From Arcticibacter svalbardensis MN12-7 (GTDB lineage: Bacteria; Bacteroidota; Bacteroidia; Sphingobacteriales; Sphingobacteriaceae): a stretch of 64,000 nucleotides of DNA. Positions 1-7,440 of the stretch are shown here, piece by piece (positions within the stretch are counted from its first letter, which is position 1; every line of letters starts with the position of its first letter). Where the stretch lies: the NCBI RefSeq assembly GCF_000403135.1, contig NZ_AQPN01000024.1:20457-84456 (forward strand), in the 5' to 3' direction. The notes under the pieces are model-generated. The model was given only the letters and a program-made list of their open reading frames with translations, made no database searches and was not told the DNA's origin. A program made the position numbers and the translations under genes.

Positions 1-1374
1 TACATCATACCCTTTCCTATTAGCAGATTGGATGTATGCATCTTGTTTAGAAGCATCATTGGTATAGATATAAACCAGGTTTCCGTCTTTATCAGTTTGC
101 AAATCTTTTACTTTCTCTTTGTATTCATCAAAAGTAAAATACTCTTTCTTGGTGTTTACTAACAATGCGAAATCTTTAGCTTTATCATAAAACTTTTCTT
201 CGCTCACCATACCATACTTAATGAAAAGACCTATGTCCTGCCATTTTTCTTCGTAACCTTTACGATCTTTCTTGTACAATTCGCCTAGTTTATCAGCTAC
301 CTTACGAGTGATATAACTATTGATTTTCTTCACATTGCTATCTGCCTGTAGGAAACTACGGGAAACATTCAAAGGAATATCTGGTGAATCAATCACTCCA
401 TGCAATAACATCAAGAATTCAGGTACGATGTCTTTTACCTCATCTGTAATGAATACCTGACGGGAGAACAACTTGATCTTGTTGCGTTGGATCTCAAAAT
501 CATTCTTCACCTTAGGGAAATATAAAACTCCAGTTAGGTTAAATGGATAATCCACGTTCAGGTGAATCCAGAATAAAGGATCTTCAGTGTATGGATATAG
601 CTCTTTATAGAATGCAAGATAATCTGCATCTGTTAAATCAGCAGGCAATTTAGTCCAGATCGGAGAAGTGTTGTTGATAATGTTATCAACTTCTACTGAA
701 GTGTATTTAGGCTTTCCTTCTTCATCTTCGCCATCTGGTTCAGACTCAGTAGTCATTCCGAACTTAATCGGTACAGGCAAGAAGCGACAATATTTGTCTA
801 ATATTTCCTGTAATTTACCTTTATTTAAAAATTCTTCAGCATCCGGATTGATGTGTAAAATAACATCAGTACCTCTTTCAGTACGAGTTCCATCAGTGAT
901 TTCGAACTCGGTGCTGCCATCGCAGATCCATCTGGCAGACTCTGCACCATCCTGATAAGAAAGGGTGTGAATTTCAACCTGGTCAGCAACCATAAAGGCG
1001 GAATAAAATCCCATACCAAATTTACCGATCAGTTCATTTGCATCTTTAGCATCTTTAAACTTCTCTACAAATTCAGTAGCACCCGAGAAAGCAATCTGAT
1101 TGATGTATTTTTTGATTTCCTCTGCAGTCATCCCTAAACCAGGATCAGAGATCGTTAAAGTCTTTTTCTCTTCATCAAATGAAATCTCTACCTTAAGATC
1201 ACCCAGTTCTCCATTAAACTGGCCTAATGATGATAAACGTTTTATTTTTTGAGTGGCATCAACGGCATTAGAAACCAGCTCTCTTAAAAATATTTCATTA
1301 TCAGAATATAAGAACTTCTTAATAATGGGGAAGATGTTTTCGGTATGAATCGAAATGTTTCCTTTTTCTTGCAT
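1..1374 (-). CDS. htpG: Molecular chaperone HtpG (Hsp90), C-terminus beyond window
   Basis: ATP-dependent homodimeric Hsp90 chaperone of the cytosol, acting on partly folded clients. The ATG at 1374 opens a frame of 458 codons that is still open at base 1; the family is about 620-630 residues, so the C-terminal dimerisation domain lies outside. N-terminal GHKL ATPase motifs are visible: FLRELVSNAVDA at residues 29-40 (Glu32 catalytic, Asn36 Mg-binding), DPGLGM at 77-82, and GKFGMGF at 117-123. The middle domain follows, including an FSRQVFI segment typical of HtpG. It is transcribed away from the small Cys-rich gene and udk upstream, with about 100 bases between. No heat-shock operator was recognised. 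The family call is certain. Confidence 0.97.
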   Translation of the reverse strand, partial: MQEKGNISIHTENIFPIIKKFLYSDNEIFLRELVSNAVDATQKIKRLSSLGQFNGELGDLKVEISFDEEKKTLTISDPGLGMTAEEIKKYINQIAFSGATEFVEKFKDAKDANELIGKFGMGFYSAFMVADQVEIHTLSYQDGAESARWICDGSTEFEITDGTRTERGTDVILHINPDAEEFLNKGKLQEILDKYCRFLPVPIKFGMTTESEPDGEDEEGKPKYTSVEVDNIINNTSPIWTKLPADLTDADYLAFYKELYPYTEDPLFWIHLNVDYPFNLTGVLYFPKVKNDFEIQRNKIKLFSRQVFITDEVKDIVPEFLMLLHGVIDSPDIPLNVSRSFLQADSNVKKINSYITRKVADKLGELYKKDRKGYEEKWQDIGLFIKYGMVSEEKFYDKAKDFALLVNTKKEYFTFDEYKEKVKDLQTDKDGNLVYIYTNDASKQDAYIQSANRKGYDV

Positions 1375-1479
1375 AATATATTGAAACTTTATGTTTAGTA
1401 TTTTTCAATAGTACAGATCAAGGTGTGTTCCAAAATTCATTTATTGACAATTTGACAGGCCAAATTCGAATAAGTAACC

Positions 1480-1635
1480 TTATTTTTTTTTACCCGGACA
1501 ATCGCTGCAGCGTTTTCCCTTCTTATATTTCTTGCAGCACTTTTTATGTATGCAACATAGTAAACATGCACCAATTCCTTTAAATAAAGCTGGGTCAGTA
1601 GGTATTGATTTTTCTTCGCCGAATATATCTTCCAT
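1480..1635 (-). CDS. Small cysteine-rich, lysine-rich protein (51 aa)
   Basis: A 51-codon frame from the ATG at 1635 to TAA at 1480. The product has seven cysteines in 23 residues (Cys24, 27, 28, 33, 34, 43, 46) arranged as CxxCC, then CC, then CxxC, with many lysines and an acidic N-terminus (MEDIFGEE). The paired spacing suggests metal (zinc or Fe-S) binding, but I do not recognise the family. It lies between htpG and udk on the same strand, 30 bases downstream of udk's stop. Coding status is inferred from the ordered Cys pattern and compact fit; no strong ribosome-binding site is seen. Function unknown. Confidence 0.6.
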   Translation of the reverse strand: MEDIFGEEKSIPTDPALFKGIGACLLCCIHKKCCKKYKKGKRCSDCPGKKK

Positions 1636-1665
1636 CACAAATCCTAATTGTATAGAGCAAAGGTA

Positions 1666-2307
1666 CTAGTAATCAAGCAGAACGTTCGCTTTTAATTCTT
1701 CTGCCAGGCATTTTGTGACTTCAATTATATCATCCGCAACATGCGTGTTGTTCAAAATTATCTTGTCCGCACTATTTTTGTAAGGTAATAAATAAGCATT
1801 GTAAGCCGGAAGAACATGATTTACCCATTGGTACATAATCATGCTATGATCATAACCGCGTTCAGCAATATCACGCTTTAACCTTCGGTTTAAAGTAATC
1901 TCCTCGTTTGCATCCATAAAGATCTTCATATCAAAAAGTGAAGAGATCTCTTGAAAATGAAATATAAACAGGCCCTCAACTATAATAATTGGAGCAGAGT
2001 TAATGGTCAGCATTTTAGCGCTTTCTTCTGCCGTGTTAAAGGTATATTCTTTCTTAAACACAGTTTCACCTGATAGGAGCACAGATAGGTCAGTCAACAG
2101 CCTTTGGTCATCGATACATTCGGGAAGATCAAAGTTGATCCAGCCATTTGCATCTTTAGGCTGTTCACTCATAGGTTTGTAATAATCATCCTGAGACACC
2201 AGGCTGATTTGATCGGGTGTAAAGTGGTGCAGGAAACAGTTAAGAAAAAAAGTCTTACCAGAGCCACTGCCACCAGCAATGCCAATCACAAAGGGCTTAT
2301 TGTTCAT
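1666..2307 (-). CDS. udk: Uridine kinase
   Basis: Phosphorylates uridine and cytidine with ATP or GTP in pyrimidine nucleoside salvage. The P-loop GGSGSGKT lies at residues 12-19, followed by SQDDYYKP with the acidic substrate-binding pair, and IIIVEGLFIF, the Walker B-like strand of the uridine kinase/phosphoribulokinase family. The 213-residue length fits the family. I chose the ATG at 2307 because GGAG sits about six bases upstream; a longer frame from 2325 adds only six residues. The start overlaps the end of the LysM gene by 11 bases, which suggests translational coupling. Confidence 0.9.
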   Translation of the reverse strand: MNNKPFVIGIAGGSGSGKTFFLNCFLHHFTPDQISLVSQDDYYKPMSEQPKDANGWINFDLPECIDDQRLLTDLSVLLSGETVFKKEYTFNTAEESAKMLTINSAPIIIVEGLFIFHFQEISSLFDMKIFMDANEEITLNRRLKRDIAERGYDHSMIMYQWVNHVLPAYNAYLLPYKNSADKIILNNTHVADDIIEVTKCLAEELKANVLLDY

Positions 2308-3226
2308 AAGGCACTCCGTAATCAATAGTTAACAAAGATCTTTTATCAAGCATGCCCAGCATGTTTGCAGTCGCCTGAGAGATCACGATGATCACATCCT
2401 TTGTCGATTCATTCTCGGTATATTTACCTACTACCTTCGCAAAAGTAGTCTTGCCTGTCATCGGATTAGTTATTCGGATTACCGTACCGATCGGTGCTGT
2501 TTTATGCAGAGCCAGCATTTTTGTACCATCCAGATTCTCATCCGAAATCCATACCGCAATCCCTTTCTCTGTCTTTTCCATCAGCCCATATTTATTTGAG
2601 GGCAGATTGTGTATTACAGCATTTGTATCAGTATCTGGCACAGGTGCTAAAATTACAGGTGATATTGGTGGCAAAGGTGCTCCCGCACCGGGTTTAACCT
2701 TAATAATCTGCCCGACTCTTAAACCATTCCCTTTCAGGTTATTAATTTCAATTATTGATTCCACATGGGTGTTAAAGCGCTTAGCAATAGCAAAAAGCGT
2801 TTCTTTGGGTCCAACCTTATAGTTAACCAATCCTTCCTGAACGGCATCAAGCGCATCTTTCCGGAATATAACAGGTGAGTCATTCTCATTTTTAGAAGCT
2901 ACAGGGCTTTTCTTACCCTTTTTGGTAATCACCGGAGTGTCCTGCTCTTTCTTCGGAGCAGCAGGTGCGCTATTCAGAAAAGGCCTGTCTGTTGGAACCT
3001 TTAACAAAGTTCCCGGCTGAAGTATTTTGATGTTATTTAATGCAGATATGTCTTTTGCTGGAACATTATATAATCTGCCTATGGAATAATACGATTCTTT
3101 TGAACTTACGGAATGAATGATGACCAATTTGCCATTGTTATTCTCACTTCCAACAGAATCTAAGCGGTTATTGGCGAATATTCCTGTTGAAATAAGTGTG
3201 CAACTAATTGCTAGTATAAAGCGCAT
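2297..3226 (-). CDS. Exported LysM protein with RlpA-like C-terminal domain
   Basis: A 309-residue exported protein that probably binds peptidoglycan in the periplasm. Residues 1-18 form a signal peptide ending in a small-residue cleavage site (IFA). Two LysM repeats can be read: roughly 33-77 (YYSIGRLYNVP) and 134-179 (TLFAIAKRFNTH, then LRVGQIIKVKP). They are separated by a Lys/Pro-rich linker with a repeated TPVITKKGKKSPV-like pattern. The C-terminal 85 residues (GTVIRITNPMTGKTTFAKVVG) resemble the double-psi beta-barrel of RlpA-type proteins. Whether this domain is catalytic cannot be told. It overlaps udk by 11 bases. Confidence 0.85.
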   Translation of the reverse strand: MRFILAISCTLISTGIFANNRLDSVGSENNNGKLVIIHSVSSKESYYSIGRLYNVPAKDISALNNIKILQPGTLLKVPTDRPFLNSAPAAPKKEQDTPVITKKGKKSPVASKNENDSPVIFRKDALDAVQEGLVNYKVGPKETLFAIAKRFNTHVESIIEINNLKGNGLRVGQIIKVKPGAGAPLPPISPVILAPVPDTDTNAVIHNLPSNKYGLMEKTEKGIAVWISDENLDGTKMLALHKTAPIGTVIRITNPMTGKTTFAKVVGKYTENESTKDVIIVISQATANMLGMLDKRSLLTIDYGVPYEQ

Positions 3227-3263
3227 CTGTTTTTTCTATATGTTAAATTATTTGAGGTTGCAA

Positions 3264-4034
3264 TTATACAAAATACGTAACAATTTCACGTTTGTTATTA
3301 CGTATGCAGAATAAATGATTTTCCTCAATGAAGAACGGTTCAGGATTCAGTTTAGATATATTGTCCTCTAAAATTTCTTTATGAAGCGTATTGTGATCCT
3401 TTTTAATAAGCAGAACCTGCGACGTCACAGCGTCCTTTGTACAGTGAAACGAATAACAATCCTTCTCATTATAGGATATATAAGAAACCGGGCCAACCAG
3501 GGTACCCTCAATCTCAGCAGGAAAAAGTAATACATCTTCCAGTGTCTCCGGAAAATACATTTCTCTGTTCAATGGGGTGTAATGGGAGAGTTTGTTCTGT
3601 ACTATTTTTCCGGTAGCCGCATCTGCCAATTCCAGTTCTTTCTGTTGAAAAGTAGGGTTGTATATAATCAGTCCTTCTTCTGCAACCGTTTCCAGAGTCT
3701 TATTATAAGCGGTCCAGGCAATTGTACCATGATGATTAAGGGCAACGATGCCTTTATGTTCGGGACTCTTTTCGCTTATATACCCATGTAAATACACGAA
3801 ATCGTTATAGGCCTTATCCAGACTCCAGTGCCAACTATCCTCCACCGTGATTTCTTTAAACAGCTTTTCACCTGTTTTAAAGTTAAAGGCCGAATAAAAA
3901 GCTTCCTTATTATCCGAACTCCGGGTTTCAATAGCGATCACTCCGTTTATATTATTCGTCTCTATTTTCCAAATTATTCCCTTAAATTTTTCCTGAAGGG
4001 AAGGTTTTAATGTATATTTAGTGGTCAAAGACAT
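3264..4034 (-). CDS. DUF4905 family protein
   Basis: A 256-residue soluble protein with no signal peptide or membrane segment. Its repeating beta-strand pattern (strands ending in WKIE, YSAFNFKTGEKLF, KGIVALNHHG) suggests a beta-propeller-like fold. I assign it to DUF4905, a family I associate with Sphingobacteriaceae; this comes from memory of the family and was not searched. The start could be ATG 4040 or 4034; I prefer the latter (MSLTTKY). Only about 17 bases separate it from the divergent NfeD gene, so at least one promoter must lie inside the other gene. Function unknown. Confidence 0.65.
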   Translation of the reverse strand: MSLTTKYTLKPSLQEKFKGIIWKIETNNINGVIAIETRSSDNKEAFYSAFNFKTGEKLFKEITVEDSWHWSLDKAYNDFVYLHGYISEKSPEHKGIVALNHHGTIAWTAYNKTLETVAEEGLIIYNPTFQQKELELADAATGKIVQNKLSHYTPLNREMYFPETLEDVLLFPAEIEGTLVGPVSYISYNEKDCYSFHCTKDAVTSQVLLIKKDHNTLHKEILEDNISKLNPEPFFIEENHLFCIRNNKREIVTYFV

Positions 4035-4051
4035 TTCCAAAATTAGTAATT

Positions 4052-5395
4052 ATGTACCGTTCTCCTGTTTTTTTAACATTATTGACTGTCCTATTATTAT
4101 TTCCTGTTTTTTTATTTAGTCAAAGTTCTAAGGTCTATGTCTTTAACTTGAATGATGAAATAGGGCCTGCAACCTGGCGACAAACCAGAAAAGCCTTCGA
4201 AAAGGCTACTGAAATAAATGCATCTACCATTATCATCCGGATGAACACATTTGGCGGCATGGTGGAGTACGCTGATTCTATCCGCACAAAAATTCTTAAC
4301 TCACCTATGAAAACAATTGTTTTTATAGATAATAACGCAGCTTCTGCGGGAGCCTTGATTTCGATTGCCGCTGATGTTATATATATGCAAAAGGGAGCAA
4401 GTATCGGGGCCGCCAGTGTGGTAGATACAAAGGGTGCTATTATGCCCGAAAAATACCAGTCTTATATGCGTGGACTGATGCGCTCTACTGCTGAAGCAAA
4501 GGGTCGCGATCCAAAGATAGCTGAAGCTTTTGTAGATCCCGATGTCGAAATTCCTAATTTGAATGCTAAAGGAAAGGTGCTCACTTTAACCAGTAAAGAA
4601 GCCTTAAAGGTAGGTTACTGTAAAGCGGAAGTAACCAGCATTGATCAAGTCTTTAAATCCGAAGGACTGGATATGAATAATCGGGTTGACCATGTCGTTA
4701 CTTTAACCGATCGGATTATCGCCTTTCTAATTACCCCTTTCGTAAGCGGAATTTTAATTCTACTCATTATTGGAGGAATCTATTTCGAAATGCAAGCCCC
4801 CGGAATAGGCTTTGCCTTACTGGTTTCTATTGTTGCTGCCGCTTTGTTTTTTGCACCTTTATATTTAGAAGGACTAGCTGCACATTGGGAAATCGGGTTG
4901 TTCATTGTAGGGATTATTCTACTCATACTGGAGGTCTTTGTCATCCCCGGTTTCGGCATTGCCGGAATACTTGGTATTGTATTCATCATCTTAGGTCTGG
5001 CATTAAGTATGGTATTGAATGACTTTTTTGACTTTACGGTAACCGGATCTGAACAACTCACCACCGCTCTGATTATCGTTCTTGGCTCCATGATCGGATC
5101 TATCGTGATCTCTGTGATCCTCGGGAAATCCATTTTAAATACGCCTGTTTTTAAGCGATTGGTACTAGAAGACGAGCAACGCTCAGATTTAGGTTATGTA
5201 ACCGGCAGAAAAGTGGAACTCTTAGTAGACAAAGTGGGCATCACAACTACCGACATGCGTCCCTCCGGTAAAATTGAAATAGAAGGGAAGTGGTATGATG
5301 CTATTGCAATGGATGGATACCTGGACAAAGGGACATCCATATATGTAGAGAAACAGGAAAATTATAACCTATTTGTGAGAAAAAAGATCGATTAA
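4052..5395 (+). CDS. NfeD family membrane serine protease (ClpP-like)
   Basis: A 447-residue membrane protein of the long NfeD class, whose archaeal members cleave stomatin partners. Residues 1-22 form a signal peptide. A ClpP-like domain follows at about 27-205, with candidate nucleophile Ser98 in NNAASAGALIS and candidate general base Lys134; the archaeal PH1510 protease uses a similarly spaced Ser/Lys pair. Four or five hydrophobic segments lie between about 225 and 370. The C-terminal 75 residues form the NfeD OB-fold domain. No stomatin/flotillin gene is adjacent, unlike many NfeD loci. Dps follows 51 bases downstream behind its own promoter-like element. Confidence 0.88.
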   Translation: MYRSPVFLTLLTVLLLFPVFLFSQSSKVYVFNLNDEIGPATWRQTRKAFEKATEINASTIIIRMNTFGGMVEYADSIRTKILNSPMKTIVFIDNNAASAGALISIAADVIYMQKGASIGAASVVDTKGAIMPEKYQSYMRGLMRSTAEAKGRDPKIAEAFVDPDVEIPNLNAKGKVLTLTSKEALKVGYCKAEVTSIDQVFKSEGLDMNNRVDHVVTLTDRIIAFLITPFVSGILILLIIGGIYFEMQAPGIGFALLVSIVAAALFFAPLYLEGLAAHWEIGLFIVGIILLILEVFVIPGFGIAGILGIVFIILGLALSMVLNDFFDFTVTGSEQLTTALIIVLGSMIGSIVISVILGKSILNTPVFKRLVLEDEQRSDLGYVTGRKVELLVDKVGITTTDMRPSGKIEIEGKWYDAIAMDGYLDKGTSIYVEKQENYNLFVRKKID

Positions 5396-5411
5396 ATAAA
5401 ACTGTACTGAT

Positions 5412-5419
5412 TAACTTTG
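5412..5419 (+). promoter_or_regulatory. Candidate -7 promoter element of dps
   Basis: TAACTTTG matches the Bacteroidota -7 consensus TAnnTTTG exactly and lies 28 bases before the dps ATG. No clear TTTG -33 element was found at the usual distance. Position and consensus are seen; promoter activity is inferred. Confidence 0.45.
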
Positions 5420-5446
5420 GTTACATTATAAAACAGTAATATTATT

Positions 5447-5926
5447 ATGGAAGCAGAACAAATTGGATTGGTCGATACAGAAGTAAGGCCGATTGTTGAC
5501 GAGCTTAACGATTATTTAGCAAACTATCATATTCATTATCAAAAATTACGTGGTGCACATTGGAATGTTAAAGGCAAAAGCTTTTTTACCCTTCATGTAA
5601 AGTTCGAAGAATTATATACCAACGCCGTTGCTACTATTGATGAATTAGCAGAACGTGTTTTAACACTTGGTAAGGCTCCTTTAAGCAGGTATCAGGATTA
5701 TATAGAAACTGCTACTATTAAAGAGATTAACACAATAGGAGTGGAGGATGTTCAATTAGTTGAAGCTATCCTGGAAGACTTTACTGCGTTAATTGAAATG
5801 GAACGAAAACTGATGGAATCTACTGCAGCACATGGGGATGATGGCACGAATGATATGATCAATCGTTTTATGCAGTTTAAAGAAAAGAACACCTGGATGT
5901 TAAGAGCATTTTGTGGTAAAAGTTAA
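5447..5926 (+). CDS. dps: Dps-family ferritin-like DNA-protection protein
   Basis: A 159-residue Dps/miniferritin that forms dodecamers, oxidises Fe(II) with peroxide and stores iron, protecting DNA in stress. All four inter-subunit ferroxidase ligands are present with canonical spacing: His38 (in GAHWNVKG), His50, Asp65 and Glu69. The length is normal for the family. It has its own -7-like element upstream and a strong 12-bp terminator hairpin downstream at 5972-6002, so it is probably monocistronic. In Bacteroidota, dps is usually under OxyR or starvation control; no operator was identified here. Confidence 0.95.
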   Translation: MEAEQIGLVDTEVRPIVDELNDYLANYHIHYQKLRGAHWNVKGKSFFTLHVKFEELYTNAVATIDELAERVLTLGKAPLSRYQDYIETATIKEINTIGVEDVQLVEAILEDFTALIEMERKLMESTAAHGDDGTNDMINRFMQFKEKNTWMLRAFCGKS

Positions 5927-5971
5927 TTAAGTATTTACTCAGGACCGTCTTGGCCCTACATCTTTAATATC

Positions 5972-6002
5972 AAAAAGCTATCCTTATCAGGGTGGCTTTT
6001 TT
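5972..6002. terminator. Rho-independent terminator after dps
   Basis: A 12-bp stem (5972-5983 with 5990-6001, two G-T pairs) closes a six-base loop TTATCA. The 5' arm begins with five A and the 3' arm runs into six T, so it can act in both orientations. It lies 46 bases after the dps stop. Confidence 0.85.
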
Positions 6003-6029
6003 CATGTATAAGACAATATATTAATTCCA

Positions 6030-6090
6030 ATAAGATTCCGATAAGATTCCGACATAAGTCCCACTTAAGCTAGTTTAAGTCGGACTTATG
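6030..6090. repeat. Tandem 11-bp repeat plus 16-bp-arm hairpin
   Basis: ATAAGATTCCG occurs twice in tandem (6030-6040, 6041-6051). Immediately after it lies an inverted repeat: arm 6053-6068 pairs with 6075-6090 around the loop GCTAGT with a single mismatch. The downstream flank (TAGATTCTTA) partly mirrors the tandem unit, so the dyad extends imperfectly. There is no T-run after the stem, so it is not a standard terminator. A REP-like palindrome or transposon scar is possible. Confidence 0.6.
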
Positions 6091-6429
6091 CTAGATTCTT
6101 ACTAGTATAAATTCGGCATGAATTAAATGCAGATAAGGGGTAATTGGGTAATTGGTTGTTTAATAACGTGTGCTGTATCGTTGGAATAAGGAAAGAAAAT
6201 AGTTGTACAGGAATGAAAGGCCAGGTCATTTACTGGTTTAAATTTTGGCAATGAAAGACACAAATCATCCCCTAAGAAAAGAAGGTGTTTCAGTTCGTAG
6301 AGGAGTTAATCGTATTTTAAAAATAAATCGGGATTTGTAAAAGGGAATAGAGAACCTATTCGCTTGAATTGAACTCTTATTTTTAAATTTCAAAAATAGA
6401 GTTAGAGCCGGTCGCAAAATCTGATCACG
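6091..6429. other. Non-coding stretch with one doubtful 29-codon ORF
   Basis: No recognisable gene. An ATG at 6251 opens 29 codons ending at 6340, with product MKDTNHPLRKEGVSVRRG and so on; nothing supports it beyond an open frame. Around 6372-6403 there is an imperfect AT-rich inverted repeat (AACTC...GAGTT). This may be decayed DNA. Confidence 0.35.
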
Positions 6430-6603
6430 TTATTCAACGATGATATCTTGTTCGGACAAGGAGTGTTTTTCTATTAGCTCCTGAATTGTTAATTTAACCA
6501 GTTCATGTCTTCCTGGTGTTCTTTTTACTGTTAATTGATGAATCCAATGGTTGGTATTTCGATCTGTAAACACATAAGTTCTATAAATATTATCATTAAT
6601 CAT
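6430..6603 (-). CDS. Hypothetical small protein (57 aa)
   Basis: A 57-codon frame from the ATG at 6603 to TAA at 6430. The product starts MINDNIYRTYVFTDRNTN and continues with an amphipathic helix (HELVKLTIQELIEKHSL). The composition is balanced and typical of a soluble protein, more so than the surrounding random frames, and this is the main support. No ribosome-binding site is obvious. It stands alone in the 860-base gap between dps and the HAD gene. I recognise no family, and it could be the remnant of a larger gene. Confidence 0.4.
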   Translation of the reverse strand: MINDNIYRTYVFTDRNTNHWIHQLTVKRTPGRHELVKLTIQELIEKHSLSEQDIIVE

Positions 6604-6730
6604 ATTACTACAACAATATAATAACGTTTTTGTTGCATAAGGCCATTCAATACGGCTAACCTTCAGCAGATCTGATAGAAAGAATCAGGATAGGGGACCT
6701 TGCTGAAACTTATTTTAAGTTTTGGTGATG

Positions 6731-6767
6731 AATGGCTGAATGAATAGAGTCTATTTATTCAGCCATT
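6731..6767. terminator. Strong hairpin, probable terminator of the HAD operon
   Basis: Arms 6731-6747 and 6751-6767 form a 17-bp stem (one G-T pair) around the loop AGT, 20 bases beyond the stop of the minus-strand HAD gene. The T-run on the minus strand is weak, so termination is likely but not assured. Confidence 0.6.
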
Positions 6768-6786
6768 CTGTAGTAAAAGAATTTTA

Positions 6787-7419
6787 CTATAGATTCGTGA
6801 AATGCTGAGTTAGGCTATGGAAGTTAGAAAAGCTCAAATCAAATCGTTTTGCAATGGCAAAACCATAACTTACATACACAAAAGGAATCCCTGCTTTTTC
6901 GCTTTCAACCCGGTCGATGTCGGTATCGCCAACATAGATAGGAGTTTGTAGCTGATACTTGTCAATGAGCAGATGCATGTTATGGTGTTTAGGCATTAAA
7001 TTGACTCCATAAGCCATCTCGTCCGTTATAAAGGCATTTATTCCGGCTCTTTCCATAAACAGGGCGATCGTTCCTTTGGAACAATTACTCACTATAAATA
7101 ATTTATGATTTTTGGAAAGTTCCTTTAATCCTTCCAGTACTCCTGGATATAGGGTTCCTCCGCCTTGTTTAATCAATTCCCAGCGCTGTTGATTTACGGT
7201 ATCTGCAATCTGCTGACGCACTTTATCAGTATCACTGGGGAATAACAGCTCCATGGCACTTTTGCCGTTTACACCCATAAGGGGTTTTAACTCTTCGGCA
7301 GTTAGTGTTCGGTCTATGTCCGATTTTTTAAGGCCACTGTTCCAGGCTTGCAAATATAAATCTGTTGGATCCCAAAGGGTTCCATCCATATCGAAAATGA
7401 TACTATCAGGCTTTTTCAT
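6787..7419 (-). CDS. HAD-superfamily hydrolase (phosphatase-like)
   Basis: A 210-residue haloacid-dehalogenase-fold phosphatase of subfamily I, similar in layout to phosphoglycolate phosphatase. Motif I is FDMDGTLWDPT, with nucleophile Asp10 and acid/base Asp12. Motif II is IVSNCSK. Motif IV is VGDTDIDRVESEKAG, with the Mg-binding acidic residues. A helical cap lies between motifs I and II. The substrate cannot be deduced. I prefer the start at 7419 (MKKPDSIIFD) over 7428. It follows the beta-CASP gene by 21 bases on the same strand and is probably cotranscribed with it. Confidence 0.85.
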   Translation of the reverse strand: MKKPDSIIFDMDGTLWDPTDLYLQAWNSGLKKSDIDRTLTAEELKPLMGVNGKSAMELLFPSDTDKVRQQIADTVNQQRWELIKQGGGTLYPGVLEGLKELSKNHKLFIVSNCSKGTIALFMERAGINAFITDEMAYGVNLMPKHHNMHLLIDKYQLQTPIYVGDTDIDRVESEKAGIPFVYVSYGFAIAKRFDLSFSNFHSLTQHFTNL

Positions 7420-7440
7420 CAGGTGCAAAGTTCAGGTTTT

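Noticed and set aside
4780..5133. 117-codon minus-strand ORF
   Set aside because: Antisense to the membrane helices of the NfeD gene; no motif.
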